Assembly: GCA_963728965.1 (NCBI GenBank)
Contig: CAVSMH010000006.1
Span: 1,302,001 to 1,366,000, forward strand
Direction of reading: 5' to 3'
Length of the DNA stretch: 64,000 nucleotides
Origin: DASQZT01 sp963728965
GTDB taxonomy: Bacteria; Acidobacteriota; Terriglobia; Bryobacterales; Bryobacteraceae
A program made the translations under genes and the position numbers. The notes beneath the pieces were generated by a model that had not been told where the DNA came from, made no database searches, and saw only the letters and a list, made by a program, of their open reading frames with translations. The stretch's first letter is position 1; the number at the start of each line of letters is the position of its first letter. Shown here piece after piece: positions 45,743-54,385 of this stretch.

Positions 45743-46475
45743 TTTCGTTTTACCCGCCGCCACGCTGTGGCAGCGTGAACTGGTTCGGTTCTGGCGGCAG
45801 AAGAGCCGCGTGCTGGGGGTAGTGGCCTCGCCGCTGGTGTTCTGGCTGCTGATCGGCTACGGGTCCAACGACCTGGCGCGTTTCTATTCGGGCGCGCTGG
45901 TGCTCACGGTGATGTTTTCGGCGATCTTTTCGACGATCTCGATTATCGAAGACCGGCGGGAAGGGTTTCTGTTGTCGATGCTGGTATCGCCCGCGCCGCG
46001 CACCAGCATGGTGCTGGGGAAGATTCTCGGGTCGGCGACCCTGGCATGGATTCAGGGGCTGATTTTTCTGGCGTTCGCGCCGCTGGCGGGGGTGCGAATC
46101 GGTTTGCTGGAACTGATTCCGGTGGCGGCGACGATCTTCCTGATCTCGTTCACGCTCACCGGCCTGGGATTCGTGATCGCCTGGAAGATGGAATCGACCG
46201 CGGGCTTTCACGCCATCATGAACCTGCTGCTGGTGCCGATGTGGATGGTGTCGGGCTCGCTGTTCCCGATGGCGACCGCGCACGGATGGGTGAAGGCGAT
46301 TATGTGGATCAACCCGCTGACCTACTCGATCGCGCTGTTGAACCACACGCTGCGGCTGCCCAACGCGGCGCCGGGAATGATGGTGAGCCTGGCGGTGACG
46401 GCGATCTTCGGTCTGGTGCTGCTGCTCGCCTCGGGACTGATGGCGGCCCAGAAGGCCAGGCGCAGCGCGGCATGA
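45735..46475 (+). CDS. ABC-2 type transporter permease
   Basis: About 246 residues from a TTG at 45735 that overlaps the end of the ATPase gene by 8 bases; no ATG fits without losing the first helix. Six hydrophobic segments of the ABC-2 type are seen, with SIIEDRREGFLLSMLVSPAPRTSMVLGK as the coupling region and a conserved MWMVSGSLFPM segment. Pairs with the upstream ATPase to form an exporter. The rare TTG start inside the previous gene fits translational coupling. A longer open frame extends 201 bases upstream inside the ATPase gene and is not used. Confidence 0.85.
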   Translation: MTDFVLPAATLWQRELVRFWRQKSRVLGVVASPLVFWLLIGYGSNDLARFYSGALVLTVMFSAIFSTISIIEDRREGFLLSMLVSPAPRTSMVLGKILGSATLAWIQGLIFLAFAPLAGVRIGLLELIPVAATIFLISFTLTGLGFVIAWKMESTAGFHAIMNLLLVPMWMVSGSLFPMATAHGWVKAIMWINPLTYSIALLNHTLRLPNAAPGMMVSLAVTAIFGLVLLLASGLMAAQKARRSAA

Positions 46476-47038
46476 GAAACGGGGTGTCCGGACCGGCTCT
46501 GCTGCTGCTGCTCGCCGCCACCTCCGCCTGCATCCGGCCCAAACCGCTGCCGGTGATGGGCCAGGCGCCGGAGTTCCACCTGGTGGATCAGACCGGGCAG
46601 CCGTTCGACAGCCGCACGCTCCATGGCCACGTGTGGGTGGCCAACTTCATCTATACCACCTGCACCGGCCCCTGTCCGATGATGAGCTCGCAAATGCACC
46701 TGGTGCAGGCCTCGACCGCCGAGACGCCGGACGTCAAACTGATCTCGTTCACCGTGGACCCGGCGCACGACACGCCGCCGGTGCTTGCCGCCTATGCCCG
46801 GCATTTCAAATACGACCCGGGGCGCTGGCATTTCCTCACCGGCACAATGGACCGCCTGAACAACGTGGGACTGAACGGGTTCAAGCTGAACGGTGTCGAC
46901 GGGCAGTTGAGCCACAGCACGCGTTTCGTACTGATGGACCGGCAGGGGCGGATTCGGGGCTACTACGTGAGCAGCGAGGATGGATTCCTGCCGCGGCTGG
47001 TGCACGATGTGCGGCAGTTGGAAGGCGACCGCTCGTGA
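46472..47038 (+). CDS. SCO1/SenC-type copper chaperone lipoprotein
   Basis: 188 residues from the ATG overlapping the permease stop (ATGA). Signal ends LLAATSAC (lipobox), so it is a membrane-tethered thioredoxin-fold protein. The copper ligands are CTGPC (Cys 64, Cys 68) and the distal His 148 in LSHSTRF. SCO proteins deliver copper to the CuA centre of cytochrome oxidase or reduce its cysteines. It sits between the ABC exporter and the DUF420 gene, in keeping with an oxidase-assembly operon. Confidence 0.92.
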   Translation: MRNGVSGPALLLLLAATSACIRPKPLPVMGQAPEFHLVDQTGQPFDSRTLHGHVWVANFIYTTCTGPCPMMSSQMHLVQASTAETPDVKLISFTVDPAHDTPPVLAAYARHFKYDPGRWHFLTGTMDRLNNVGLNGFKLNGVDGQLSHSTRFVLMDRQGRIRGYYVSSEDGFLPRLVHDVRQLEGDRS

Positions 47039-47445
47039 CTCCCGTTCTGCCCTCGATCAACGCGGTGCTGAACGCCACTTCGGCGGTGCTGCTGGTGTGG
47101 GGGTATAGCCTCATCCGGCGCAAGCGGATTCAGACGCATCGCAAAGTGATGATCTCGGCGTTCATCACGTCGTGCCTGTTCCTGGTGTGCTATGTGATCT
47201 ATCACGTGCAGGTGGGGTCGGTCCGGTTCGGCAAGACCGGGGCCATCCGTACCGTGTACCTGAGCATTCTCGGAACTCACACGGTGCTGGCGGCGATGGT
47301 TCCGGTGCTGGCGATCGTGACGCTGCGGCGCGGGCTGGCGGCGCGGTTCGACCTTCACCGGCGGATTGCCCGCTGGACGCTGCCGGTGTGGCTGTATGTG
47401 AGCGTGACCGGAGTGGTGGTTTACCTGATGCTGTATCACCTGTAG
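47035..47445 (+). CDS. DUF420 membrane protein
   Basis: About 136 residues from a GTG that overlaps the SCO stop (GTGA at 47035-47038). Four membrane helices are visible, with HRKVMISAF and, later, HLH-like His residues (FDLHRRIARWTLP) on the loops. The pattern fits DUF420, a small family usually next to cytochrome oxidase genes and of unknown exact role. Last gene of the run that starts with the Rieske protein. A strong hairpin 27 bases after its stop may end the transcript. Confidence 0.88.
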   Translation: MTPVLPSINAVLNATSAVLLVWGYSLIRRKRIQTHRKVMISAFITSCLFLVCYVIYHVQVGSVRFGKTGAIRTVYLSILGTHTVLAAMVPVLAIVTLRRGLAARFDLHRRIARWTLPVWLYVSVTGVVVYLMLYHL

Positions 47446-47471
47446 GAACGGGGCGGGTTCGATTGGAAAGG

Positions 47472-47502
47472 GGGGCAGACGGACGTGGCCGCCGTCTGCC
47501 CC
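47472..47502. terminator. Perfect 11-bp hairpin between convergent genes
   Basis: GGGGCAGACGG (47472-47482) pairs fully with CCGTCTGCCCC (47492-47502) across a 9-base loop. It lies in the 70-base gap between the DUF420 gene (plus) and the Oar-like gene (minus), so it could end both transcripts. No uridine tract follows on either strand, so it is a hairpin terminator of uncertain efficiency. Confidence 0.6.
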
Positions 47503-47515
47503 TCTGCTAACCGGC

Positions 47516-50500
47516 TCAGAAGTGGATGCGGACGCCGAACTCCATCTGCCGCGGGGTATTGGCCTGGCCGCCCAGCGATCCCCAATCCTGCGGAGCGCTG
47601 ATGTCGAGCGCGGGGCTGCCGCCAACGCCGGGGTCGGCCATCTGCACGTGGTTGAGGACGTTGGTGAACTGGAAGATCAGGGTGGCGCCCACCCGGCCTT
47701 CCTTCCAGATGCCGATATCCTTCGAAACGGTGGCATCCATGTTCCAGGTGGGCAGGCCGCGAATCAGCCCGTTGCCGCAACTGGTGTCCACGCCCAGGAC
47801 GCAGGGACGGAATTCGCTGAATACCTGGGCCGGGTTGCTGAACATCTGAACGCCCTGGCCGCCATTTCCGGGGTTGGCGTTGACGCCCGCGCCCGAAGCG
47901 GAATCGGCAACATTGACGTTGTAGATTGCTGAGTTCCCGCCGGTGTACTTCGAGGCGAGGACCGCGAAGTCCTGGGTGGAACCGGTGCTGCAATTCATCT
48001 CACCGAACGACTGGCAGTTGCCGTTCAGGTTATTGACGCCGATGGGTGCGCCGCTGCGCGCGGTAAAGATGGGAGCGATCACCCAGCCGCCCAGCAGGTG
48101 TCCGACAATCCCGCGCTGCGTCCGGTAGAAGGGAGTCTGCCAGAGCAGGGTGACGTTGGCGACGAACTTGTAGTCGTAGAACTGGGGGCCGTACATGGAG
48201 TGCACGTTCCAGGGGTCGACCACGCTGTAGGAGCTGCTGGCCTGCACCTGGTTGCCGGTGCCGAGGGCGCGTCCCCAGGTGAAGTTGGAATGCGCGGTGA
48301 GGCCGTTCCAGCCGCGCATGGTGAGCGAGACGAATCCGGCGTTGTAATTGCCGAAGCCGTTGCTGCCCTGCATGTAGATGGCGGAAGCCTGTCCGGCGCC
48401 ACCGTTGATGGGCGAGTTCGGCATGGTGCGGCCGAGCTTCCAGGAGGACTGCTTTTCGAGGGTGGACCAGAAGTCGTAGACGCTGGTGGTGGCGATCTGG
48501 TCGTTCATGGTGCCGTTGGCTACGACGGCGGCGGTGCAACTGCCGAAGCCGCGGCAGAAGGCCGAATCGGCTCCGCCGAGCGCGCTTTCAAAGAAGGGCT
48601 GGGGCGTGGGAGTCCCGCCCGCGGCGACCGCCCAGTAGGTGTTGGCGTATGCCTGGGCGAAGCTCTGGCCGCCGAGGGTGGTCATGTGGGGCACGGCGTC
48701 GACATCGACGAGCTGCCATTCATTGCGAATGATGCGGCCGATGTATCCCACTTCCATCAACACCCGGGAAGAAAGCTCGCGCTGGATGCTGATGGTGAAG
48801 TTCTCGGTGCGGCTGGGGCGGAATTGGGGATCGAGCACGGTGCCGGAGCCGGCGGAGGCATTGCCGCCGAATCCGGGGATGAACGGCTGCGCGAGGGTCT
48901 TGGTGACGGCCGGCAGCGGAGCTACCATGCCATCGGTGCCGATGCGGAAGGCGGTGGTGGGATCGACGCCGGAAGTGCCGAGACACTGTCCGTCGCGGCT
49001 GGCGCCGATGCAGGAAACCGCCTGGCCCAGCCCGGTGCCGAGCAACGGAACCAGCACCAGGTCCACGCCGTTCAGCCGGCCGTAGATGCGACCGTAGCCG
49101 CCACGCACGACGGTTTTCCCGTGGCCGAACAGTTTGCCGAGAATGCCGCTATCGAAATTCGGATTCCAGGCCACGGCCACGCGCGGACTCAAGCCGCCGT
49201 AGAACGGATCGTACGGGTACTTACCGAGCCCTTTCACATTCCTGACGGTAGCAAACCCGATGGTGGGGTTATAGACCTTGCCCTGGAGGGCGGCCGATTT
49301 TCTCTGGTCGAGGTAGGACTGCATGTCAACCCGGTTGCCGGTCTCATCGGTCAGGGAGACCTGCTTGCCGTCGAGTTCGTAAGGCGGCATCTCGAGCTGG
49401 TAACCCGCGCCGTAAGTCACGGTCAAGGTGGGTTTCACGTGCCAGGTATCGGTGACATACAGGTTATAGTACGGAATCACGGACCGGTCGAACATGAAGG
49501 AGCCCGTCGGCTGAAGAGTCAGTTGGGGGCCGCTGCGGGTGTAGAGATTCTGCGGCTGCGACACGATGCCGAGCACTTCGGAGTAGAGATTCTGATAGGT
49601 GCTGAGCTGGTTGGTGGGCACGCCTTCGGGGATGTACGCCGAGGGGTAAGTAACGCCGGGTCCACGGCCGATCTGGTAGACCGAAGCGTTCATGATGCCC
49701 TGGCCGTTGTCGTTGCGCAGGTGGTAGTTGTAATTGCGCTGATAGGTTCCGCCGAATGCCACCAGGTGATTGCCTTTGATCCAGGAGACGTCATCGCGAA
49801 TCATCTTGTCCTGCCCGTCCCAGAAACGCTGGCGGACGCTCTGCGTATTGACGTTGTAGGGGATCAGCGCATTCGACGATTCGCCGCCGATCTCGAGCGC
49901 TCCGCCCAGGCCCGGCAGTTGGGGAGGAGCCGCGGCGGTGGCCCACTGCCAGAAGTTCCGCAGGTAACTGAAGCGGAAATCGTTGGTCATAGTGGGGGTG
50001 ATGTTGGTAGTAACGCCGGCTACCCAGTAACTGGGGATCTGGGGGCGGACGGCCTGGGACGCGGGCGTGCCGAGTGTGTCGCCGGGGAGGCCGCCGCCGA
50101 TATCCACCTGGCTGGTGGTAAGGCGGACGAACCGATAGTAGCGGTAACTTGCCATGAACCGCCACTTATCGCCGAAATCGTGGTCGATGCGGGCGACATA
50201 GTTATTGGAGTGCAGCGGCAGCGCGACGGTGGAGCGGAACCCCTGGGTATTGAAATGATCGCCTCCCAGAGGGTTGTTGGGCAGGGGCATGAGCTTCTGC
50301 CAGAGCTGCGATACCTGGGGGTTGAGACCGATACCGCGCGGATCGCAGGAACCGGCCGGGCAAACCGCCGGCTGGTAAGTGACACCGTTGACGGTGACGG
50401 GCACCGCGTTCAGGTTATAGGCCACCTCATCGGCGCCCTGGCGGATCTGAATCACACCGGCGCGCAGCAGCGGCGTCGGCACAGGTTTCTCGATAACCGA

Positions 50501-51499
50501 AGACTGCGGATAGCGATATCCCTCATAATTGACGAAGAAGTACGTCTTGCCTCCCGCCAGTTTGGGCAGCAGGGTGCCGCCGAGCGCTCCGCCAAAGCGG
50601 TTGGTGTGGGTGACGGGCAGCGGGGTAAACCGCCTGCCCGCGGAGGGAGTGTGGTTGTTTTCCCAGGAATTCGCCGCACCGACGTTGGTGGCGAAATAGT
50701 ATTCGTATCCGGAGCCGTGCAACTGGTTGGTGCCGCGCTTGGTGACCATCTGCACCTGGCTGCCGGCGGAGCCGTTGAAGTCGGCCGTCTGGTTGGCCGT
50801 GTTTACTTTGAATTCCTCGATGCTCTCGATGGGCGTCGGCATCACGCCGGTGGGCGCGCCGTTGGTGGCGTAGCTCGAGGTGTAAATGTTCATGCTACCG
50901 TCCATGTCGTTGGAGTTGTTGCCTCCATCGAGTTGGAACGTGTTCTGGTCATACATCGCGCCGGCCACCGATCCTTCCGGCGAGACGCCCGGCTGGAGCA
51001 CGGCGAGCGCGGAGGCGTCGCGGCTCAGGTTCGGCAGGTACATGAGAGTGTCGCGCGCGATGGTGGTACCGACGGTAGCGTTGGTGACCTGGAGTTCGGC
51101 GCCGACCGAGGCGGTGACTTCCACGGTGGTGCTGGTGGTGCCGACCTCGAGGGCGGAGTTAATGGTGAGGACCTGCCCGACCTTCACCTGCTGGTTCGCC
51201 ACGCGGCGGACCGAGAACCCCGGCTTGGTAAACGTGATGTTGTAGGTGCCGGGCGGGACAGTGGGGAAGATGTAGCGCCCGTTGTCGTTGCTGGTGGTTC
51301 GTTGCGTCGTATTGGTTGAGGTATCCATCATCGCGACCTCGGTTCCCGCCACCGCGGCATTTTGCTGATCGGTGACTTGGCCGGAGACGGTACCCGTTGC
51401 GGCTGCTTGCGACCAGGCTGGTGTGGTGCCCAAAGCCAGCACAATCCCGAATGCCAGCCCAAAGCCATACCTGGATGCTCTCCACCTGAAGAGACTCAT
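47516..51499 (-). CDS. Oar-like TonB-dependent receptor (1327 aa)
   Basis: 1327 residues with a signal peptide ending near TPAWSQA. A carboxypeptidase-regulatory-like domain (about 36-118: GTVSGQVTDQQNAAVAGTEV, GRYIFPTVPPGTYNITF) precedes a plug-like region with QLDGGNNSNDMDG and a large beta barrel closing with GVRIHF, an outer-membrane insertion signal. Same class as the protein at 13302. The ATG follows a perfect AAGGAGGGG (51505-51513, minus strand), and a near-consensus promoter lies upstream. Substrate unknown; the adjacent sugar genes on both strands suggest a glycan or sugar-linked compound, by context only. Confidence 0.92.
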   Translation of the reverse strand: MSLFRWRASRYGFGLAFGIVLALGTTPAWSQAAATGTVSGQVTDQQNAAVAGTEVAMMDTSTNTTQRTTSNDNGRYIFPTVPPGTYNITFTKPGFSVRRVANQQVKVGQVLTINSALEVGTTSTTVEVTASVGAELQVTNATVGTTIARDTLMYLPNLSRDASALAVLQPGVSPEGSVAGAMYDQNTFQLDGGNNSNDMDGSMNIYTSSYATNGAPTGVMPTPIESIEEFKVNTANQTADFNGSAGSQVQMVTKRGTNQLHGSGYEYYFATNVGAANSWENNHTPSAGRRFTPLPVTHTNRFGGALGGTLLPKLAGGKTYFFVNYEGYRYPQSSVIEKPVPTPLLRAGVIQIRQGADEVAYNLNAVPVTVNGVTYQPAVCPAGSCDPRGIGLNPQVSQLWQKLMPLPNNPLGGDHFNTQGFRSTVALPLHSNNYVARIDHDFGDKWRFMASYRYYRFVRLTTSQVDIGGGLPGDTLGTPASQAVRPQIPSYWVAGVTTNITPTMTNDFRFSYLRNFWQWATAAAPPQLPGLGGALEIGGESSNALIPYNVNTQSVRQRFWDGQDKMIRDDVSWIKGNHLVAFGGTYQRNYNYHLRNDNGQGIMNASVYQIGRGPGVTYPSAYIPEGVPTNQLSTYQNLYSEVLGIVSQPQNLYTRSGPQLTLQPTGSFMFDRSVIPYYNLYVTDTWHVKPTLTVTYGAGYQLEMPPYELDGKQVSLTDETGNRVDMQSYLDQRKSAALQGKVYNPTIGFATVRNVKGLGKYPYDPFYGGLSPRVAVAWNPNFDSGILGKLFGHGKTVVRGGYGRIYGRLNGVDLVLVPLLGTGLGQAVSCIGASRDGQCLGTSGVDPTTAFRIGTDGMVAPLPAVTKTLAQPFIPGFGGNASAGSGTVLDPQFRPSRTENFTISIQRELSSRVLMEVGYIGRIIRNEWQLVDVDAVPHMTTLGGQSFAQAYANTYWAVAAGGTPTPQPFFESALGGADSAFCRGFGSCTAAVVANGTMNDQIATTSVYDFWSTLEKQSSWKLGRTMPNSPINGGAGQASAIYMQGSNGFGNYNAGFVSLTMRGWNGLTAHSNFTWGRALGTGNQVQASSSYSVVDPWNVHSMYGPQFYDYKFVANVTLLWQTPFYRTQRGIVGHLLGGWVIAPIFTARSGAPIGVNNLNGNCQSFGEMNCSTGSTQDFAVLASKYTGGNSAIYNVNVADSASGAGVNANPGNGGQGVQMFSNPAQVFSEFRPCVLGVDTSCGNGLIRGLPTWNMDATVSKDIGIWKEGRVGATLIFQFTNVLNHVQMADPGVGGSPALDISAPQDWGSLGGQANTPRQMEFGVRIHF

Positions 51500-51574
51500 T
51501 CCAACCCCTCCTTGCGTTTACGTAGGTCAACTAACTCCGCAGTGGTGTTACCTGCGGATAGAGCTTTGGGCGGG

Positions 51575-51604
51575 ATTCTACGGCCTTTGGACCATGAATG
51601 TCAA
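51575..51604 (-). promoter_or_regulatory. Near-consensus promoter of the Oar-like receptor gene
   Basis: Minus strand: TTGACA (51599-51604, perfect) and TAGAAT (51575-51580), separated by 18 bases. Transcription would start near 51568, giving a leader of about 70 bases before the strong ribosome-binding site. The best promoter match found in the window. Confidence 0.65.
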
Positions 51605-51700
51605 CAGTTTTGGCGGGCCATGGACGCGATCGAAATTATTTTGTGCCATTCTGCGCAGTCAGGGTGGACTCCCCCGCCGCGGGTTGGAACGGCGAGGGCG

Positions 51701-52792
51701 TCAAATGTTGAGATTCTGCCGCGCCCAGTCGATGGACTTGCGGTTGTTGGCCTCTTCGAGCTTCACCTGCCCGGCGAGCGGCAGGCCACTGGGGTGCGGC
51801 ACCGGGACGGCGGGCTTGTGTTTGTGCACGATTTCGAGCATATGGGCAAGGTCGCGTCCAGGAATGTCCTCGAAGGTGGCCCAGTATTTGGCGGTGAAGA
51901 CCGGGATCTTCAGCGGTTCACGGGTCATCATCTCGAGATCGAAGACGGCGTTCGGGTTCTGTTTCTGAATGGCGGCGACCATGGCCTTGATGTCGAGGAA
52001 CCCTTCGCCAAGGGGGACTTCCGAGAGCGTGAAGCCCTCCTCGTAGGGTTCGACCGCCATATCCTTGATATGCGAGGAGACGATGTAGGGCAGGAGGATC
52101 TGGAGCGTGTCCATGGGATCCTCGCAGAAGGAGATGTTGTTGCCGAAGTCGAGGTGCGCGCGGACCCACTCGCTGCTCACGCGCTTCAGCCAGGCAGCCT
52201 GCTCGACGGCACGCCAGCCCTTGTGGTTTTCGATGGCCAGGCGGATCTGGTGGCGGGCCAGCACGGGCTCGGCGAGCTCGACCATCCGCTGATTGCGCGC
52301 GAAGCTGGCGAAGTACTGGGGCAGCGTGTCGAACTCTTCGTAGCGGCGGGGGGTGAGGGCCGCGTGCAGGCAGAAGATGCCCGCGTCTTTGGCAGCCTTC
52401 ACGGCGGAGTCGAAAGCGGGAACATCGGTGGGCTCGGCGGGGAGGCGGGGACTCAGGATGGCGCGCAGGCGGTTGGCGTCGAGCTGAAGGCGGAATTTCC
52501 TGACCGCCTCGGCGTCGTTCAGGTTTACATTGGTCTCGACCATTCCCACGCCGACTTCGCGGGCATAGGCCACGATGTCGAAGGGAGGCATGATCGGAGC
52601 GACGGCGGCACGGGCAGGCGCTCCGGCCGCGCCGCGCCCACCGCCCCGGCCCCCGCCGCCGGCGCGAATGCGCGCTCCGAAGGAGGTGCTCGCGACACCC
52701 ATGTTCTGCATGACGCGCGGCTGAGCGCCCGCGGACTGAAAGAAGGCGCCGGCGGAACCTGCGGCCGCCAGCATCTCACGCCTGGTCATCAT
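51701..52792 (-). CDS. Secreted TIM-barrel sugar isomerase/epimerase-like protein
   Basis: 363 residues from the ATG at 52792, with AAAGGAG 9 bases upstream and a twin-arginine-like signal (MMTRREMLAAAG). After a Gly/Arg-rich insert (residues about 44-56) the protein is a xylose-isomerase-type TIM barrel: MVETNVNLNDAE, RLAIENHKGW, VRAHLDFGNNISF, SSHIKDMAVEPYE and FDLEMM provide Glu, Asp, His and Glu residues in the positions used for metal binding in this superfamily. Expected to act on a sugar or sugar acid in the periplasm. Divergent from the Gfo/Idh/MocA gene at 52957, with which it may share a pathway. Confidence 0.85.
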   Translation of the reverse strand: MMTRREMLAAAGSAGAFFQSAGAQPRVMQNMGVASTSFGARIRAGGGGRGGGRGAAGAPARAAVAPIMPPFDIVAYAREVGVGMVETNVNLNDAEAVRKFRLQLDANRLRAILSPRLPAEPTDVPAFDSAVKAAKDAGIFCLHAALTPRRYEEFDTLPQYFASFARNQRMVELAEPVLARHQIRLAIENHKGWRAVEQAAWLKRVSSEWVRAHLDFGNNISFCEDPMDTLQILLPYIVSSHIKDMAVEPYEEGFTLSEVPLGEGFLDIKAMVAAIQKQNPNAVFDLEMMTREPLKIPVFTAKYWATFEDIPGRDLAHMLEIVHKHKPAVPVPHPSGLPLAGQVKLEEANNRKSIDWARQNLNI

Positions 52793-52956
52793 CTCGACGG
52801 ACTCCTTTCCCGGACAACGGAACCATCCATCCCGGACGTTCATTTTACCCGAACGTGGGCGGCGACACCCGGGCGGGTGGATTTCTCACGCCTGGTGTGC
52901 GGCGCCGTCCTATACTGGTTCCATCTTTTCGGCGAAACCTGACAAAGGAGGGAAGA

Positions 52957-54375
52957 GTGGCAAACGAAACGGACTCCCGGCAATCCACGCGCCGGGGTTT
53001 TGTCGGAGCAATGACCGCATTGACGGCGGCTTCTTACAACCGCGTCCTCGGGGCCAACGACCGGGTGGGTATCGGTTTCATCGGCTACGGGCTGATCGGC
53101 AAGCAGCACATCACGAATTTCAAGAAATCGTTTCCCGACGTGGACCGCGTGGCGCTCTGCGACGTGTACAAGCCGCGCCTGGAGGAGGGGCTGGCGTACC
53201 TGGAAAATCCGCAGGCCAAGGGTTACGGCGATTTTCGGAAGATGTACGAGAACAAAGACATCGACGGTGTGGTGGTGGCCACGCCCGACCATTGGCATGC
53301 GCTGCTCACGATCATGGCCTGCGCCGCGGGCAAAGACGTGTACGTGGAAAAGCCGCTCACGGTGTTCATCGACGAAGGCAAGTGGATGCTTCAGGCGATG
53401 AACAAGTACAAGCGCGTGGTGGTAGTGGGCACGCAGCGGAACCACAACCCGGCCCACCAGGTGTCGAAGAAGATCTTCGACAGCGGCGAGTTGGGCAAGA
53501 TCCAGATGGTCAAACTGGGAGCGGGCGCGCGCAACGTCTATCCGGGGTTCGGCAAGACGCCGGTGGCCGATCCACCGGCCGATTTCGACTATGACCTGTG
53601 GCTCGGCCCGGCGCCCAAGAGACCGTACCAGGCGCACCGGGGGCTTTACCACTTCCGCTGGTTCTGGGACTACTCGGGCGGGCAGTTAACCAACCTGGGC
53701 GCGCACAGCGTGGCGGCCCTTCTGCTGGTCACCGGGGCGAAGGGGCCGACCCGGGTGGTGTCGTTCGGCGGGCGGTTCACGCTCGAAGACGACGGCGAGA
53801 CGCCCGACCTTCAGGAGTGCATCTACCAGTTTCCGGGTTTCCTGTTGACGATGGGGGTACGGGAAGCCAACGGTTACCGCGACTCGGCGGGCTCGGTGAT
53901 TATGGGCGACAAGGGCAACCTGATCCTGGGCACCAACCAGGTGATTCCGGAGATGCATGGCGATCCGATGAACATGATCCCGCGGTTCGCCGGCCATCCT
54001 ACGGGCGGTCCGGTATTCAGCGATACGCGGCCGGCGCCGTGGATCGAGGCGCAGGCGGGAACGCCACGCGGAGGACGCGGCGGAGGCCGGACGGCGGGCG
54101 GCGAATCGCTCGAAGATCAGATGTTCAACGCCAACAAGCGCGACTGGATCAGTTGCATCAAGAGCCGCAACAAGCCCTTCTGCGACCTGGAAATGGGCCA
54201 TCGCACCGCCATCATCTGCAACCTGGGCAATATGTCGCTGCGCCTCGGCGGGCGGGCCATTCACTGGGATCCCGAGAAAGAAGTGGTGGTGGGCGACAAA
54301 GAAGCCGCGGCGATGTGCAACAAGCCGTACCGCGCGCCGTGGGAGGGCGTGCTGCGCGGAATTCTGAAGGCGTAG
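52957..54375 (+). CDS. Secreted Gfo/Idh/MocA-family oxidoreductase
   Basis: 472 residues from a GTG at 52957, chosen because AAAGGAGGG (52944-52952) is the ideal distance upstream and a twin-arginine signal (STRRGFVGAMTALTAAS) then begins the protein. The Rossmann domain has GFIGYGLIGKQH; the catalytic EKPL motif appears in DVYVEKPLTVF, and the C-terminal half has the family's beta-sheet domain with a Gly/Arg-rich insert near 370-385. Such proteins oxidise or reduce sugars using bound NAD(P). A TATACT -10 box at 52911 lacks a good -35. Divergent from the TIM-barrel epimerase-like gene. Confidence 0.9.
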   Translation: MANETDSRQSTRRGFVGAMTALTAASYNRVLGANDRVGIGFIGYGLIGKQHITNFKKSFPDVDRVALCDVYKPRLEEGLAYLENPQAKGYGDFRKMYENKDIDGVVVATPDHWHALLTIMACAAGKDVYVEKPLTVFIDEGKWMLQAMNKYKRVVVVGTQRNHNPAHQVSKKIFDSGELGKIQMVKLGAGARNVYPGFGKTPVADPPADFDYDLWLGPAPKRPYQAHRGLYHFRWFWDYSGGQLTNLGAHSVAALLLVTGAKGPTRVVSFGGRFTLEDDGETPDLQECIYQFPGFLLTMGVREANGYRDSAGSVIMGDKGNLILGTNQVIPEMHGDPMNMIPRFAGHPTGGPVFSDTRPAPWIEAQAGTPRGGRGGGRTAGGESLEDQMFNANKRDWISCIKSRNKPFCDLEMGHRTAIICNLGNMSLRLGGRAIHWDPEKEVVVGDKEAAAMCNKPYRAPWEGVLRGILKA

Positions 54376-54385
54376 CGAAGCGCAG

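Noticed and set aside
48098..51319. A 1073-codon plus-strand frame
   Set aside because: Antisense to the Oar-like receptor, whose signal peptide, promoter and barrel end are clear.
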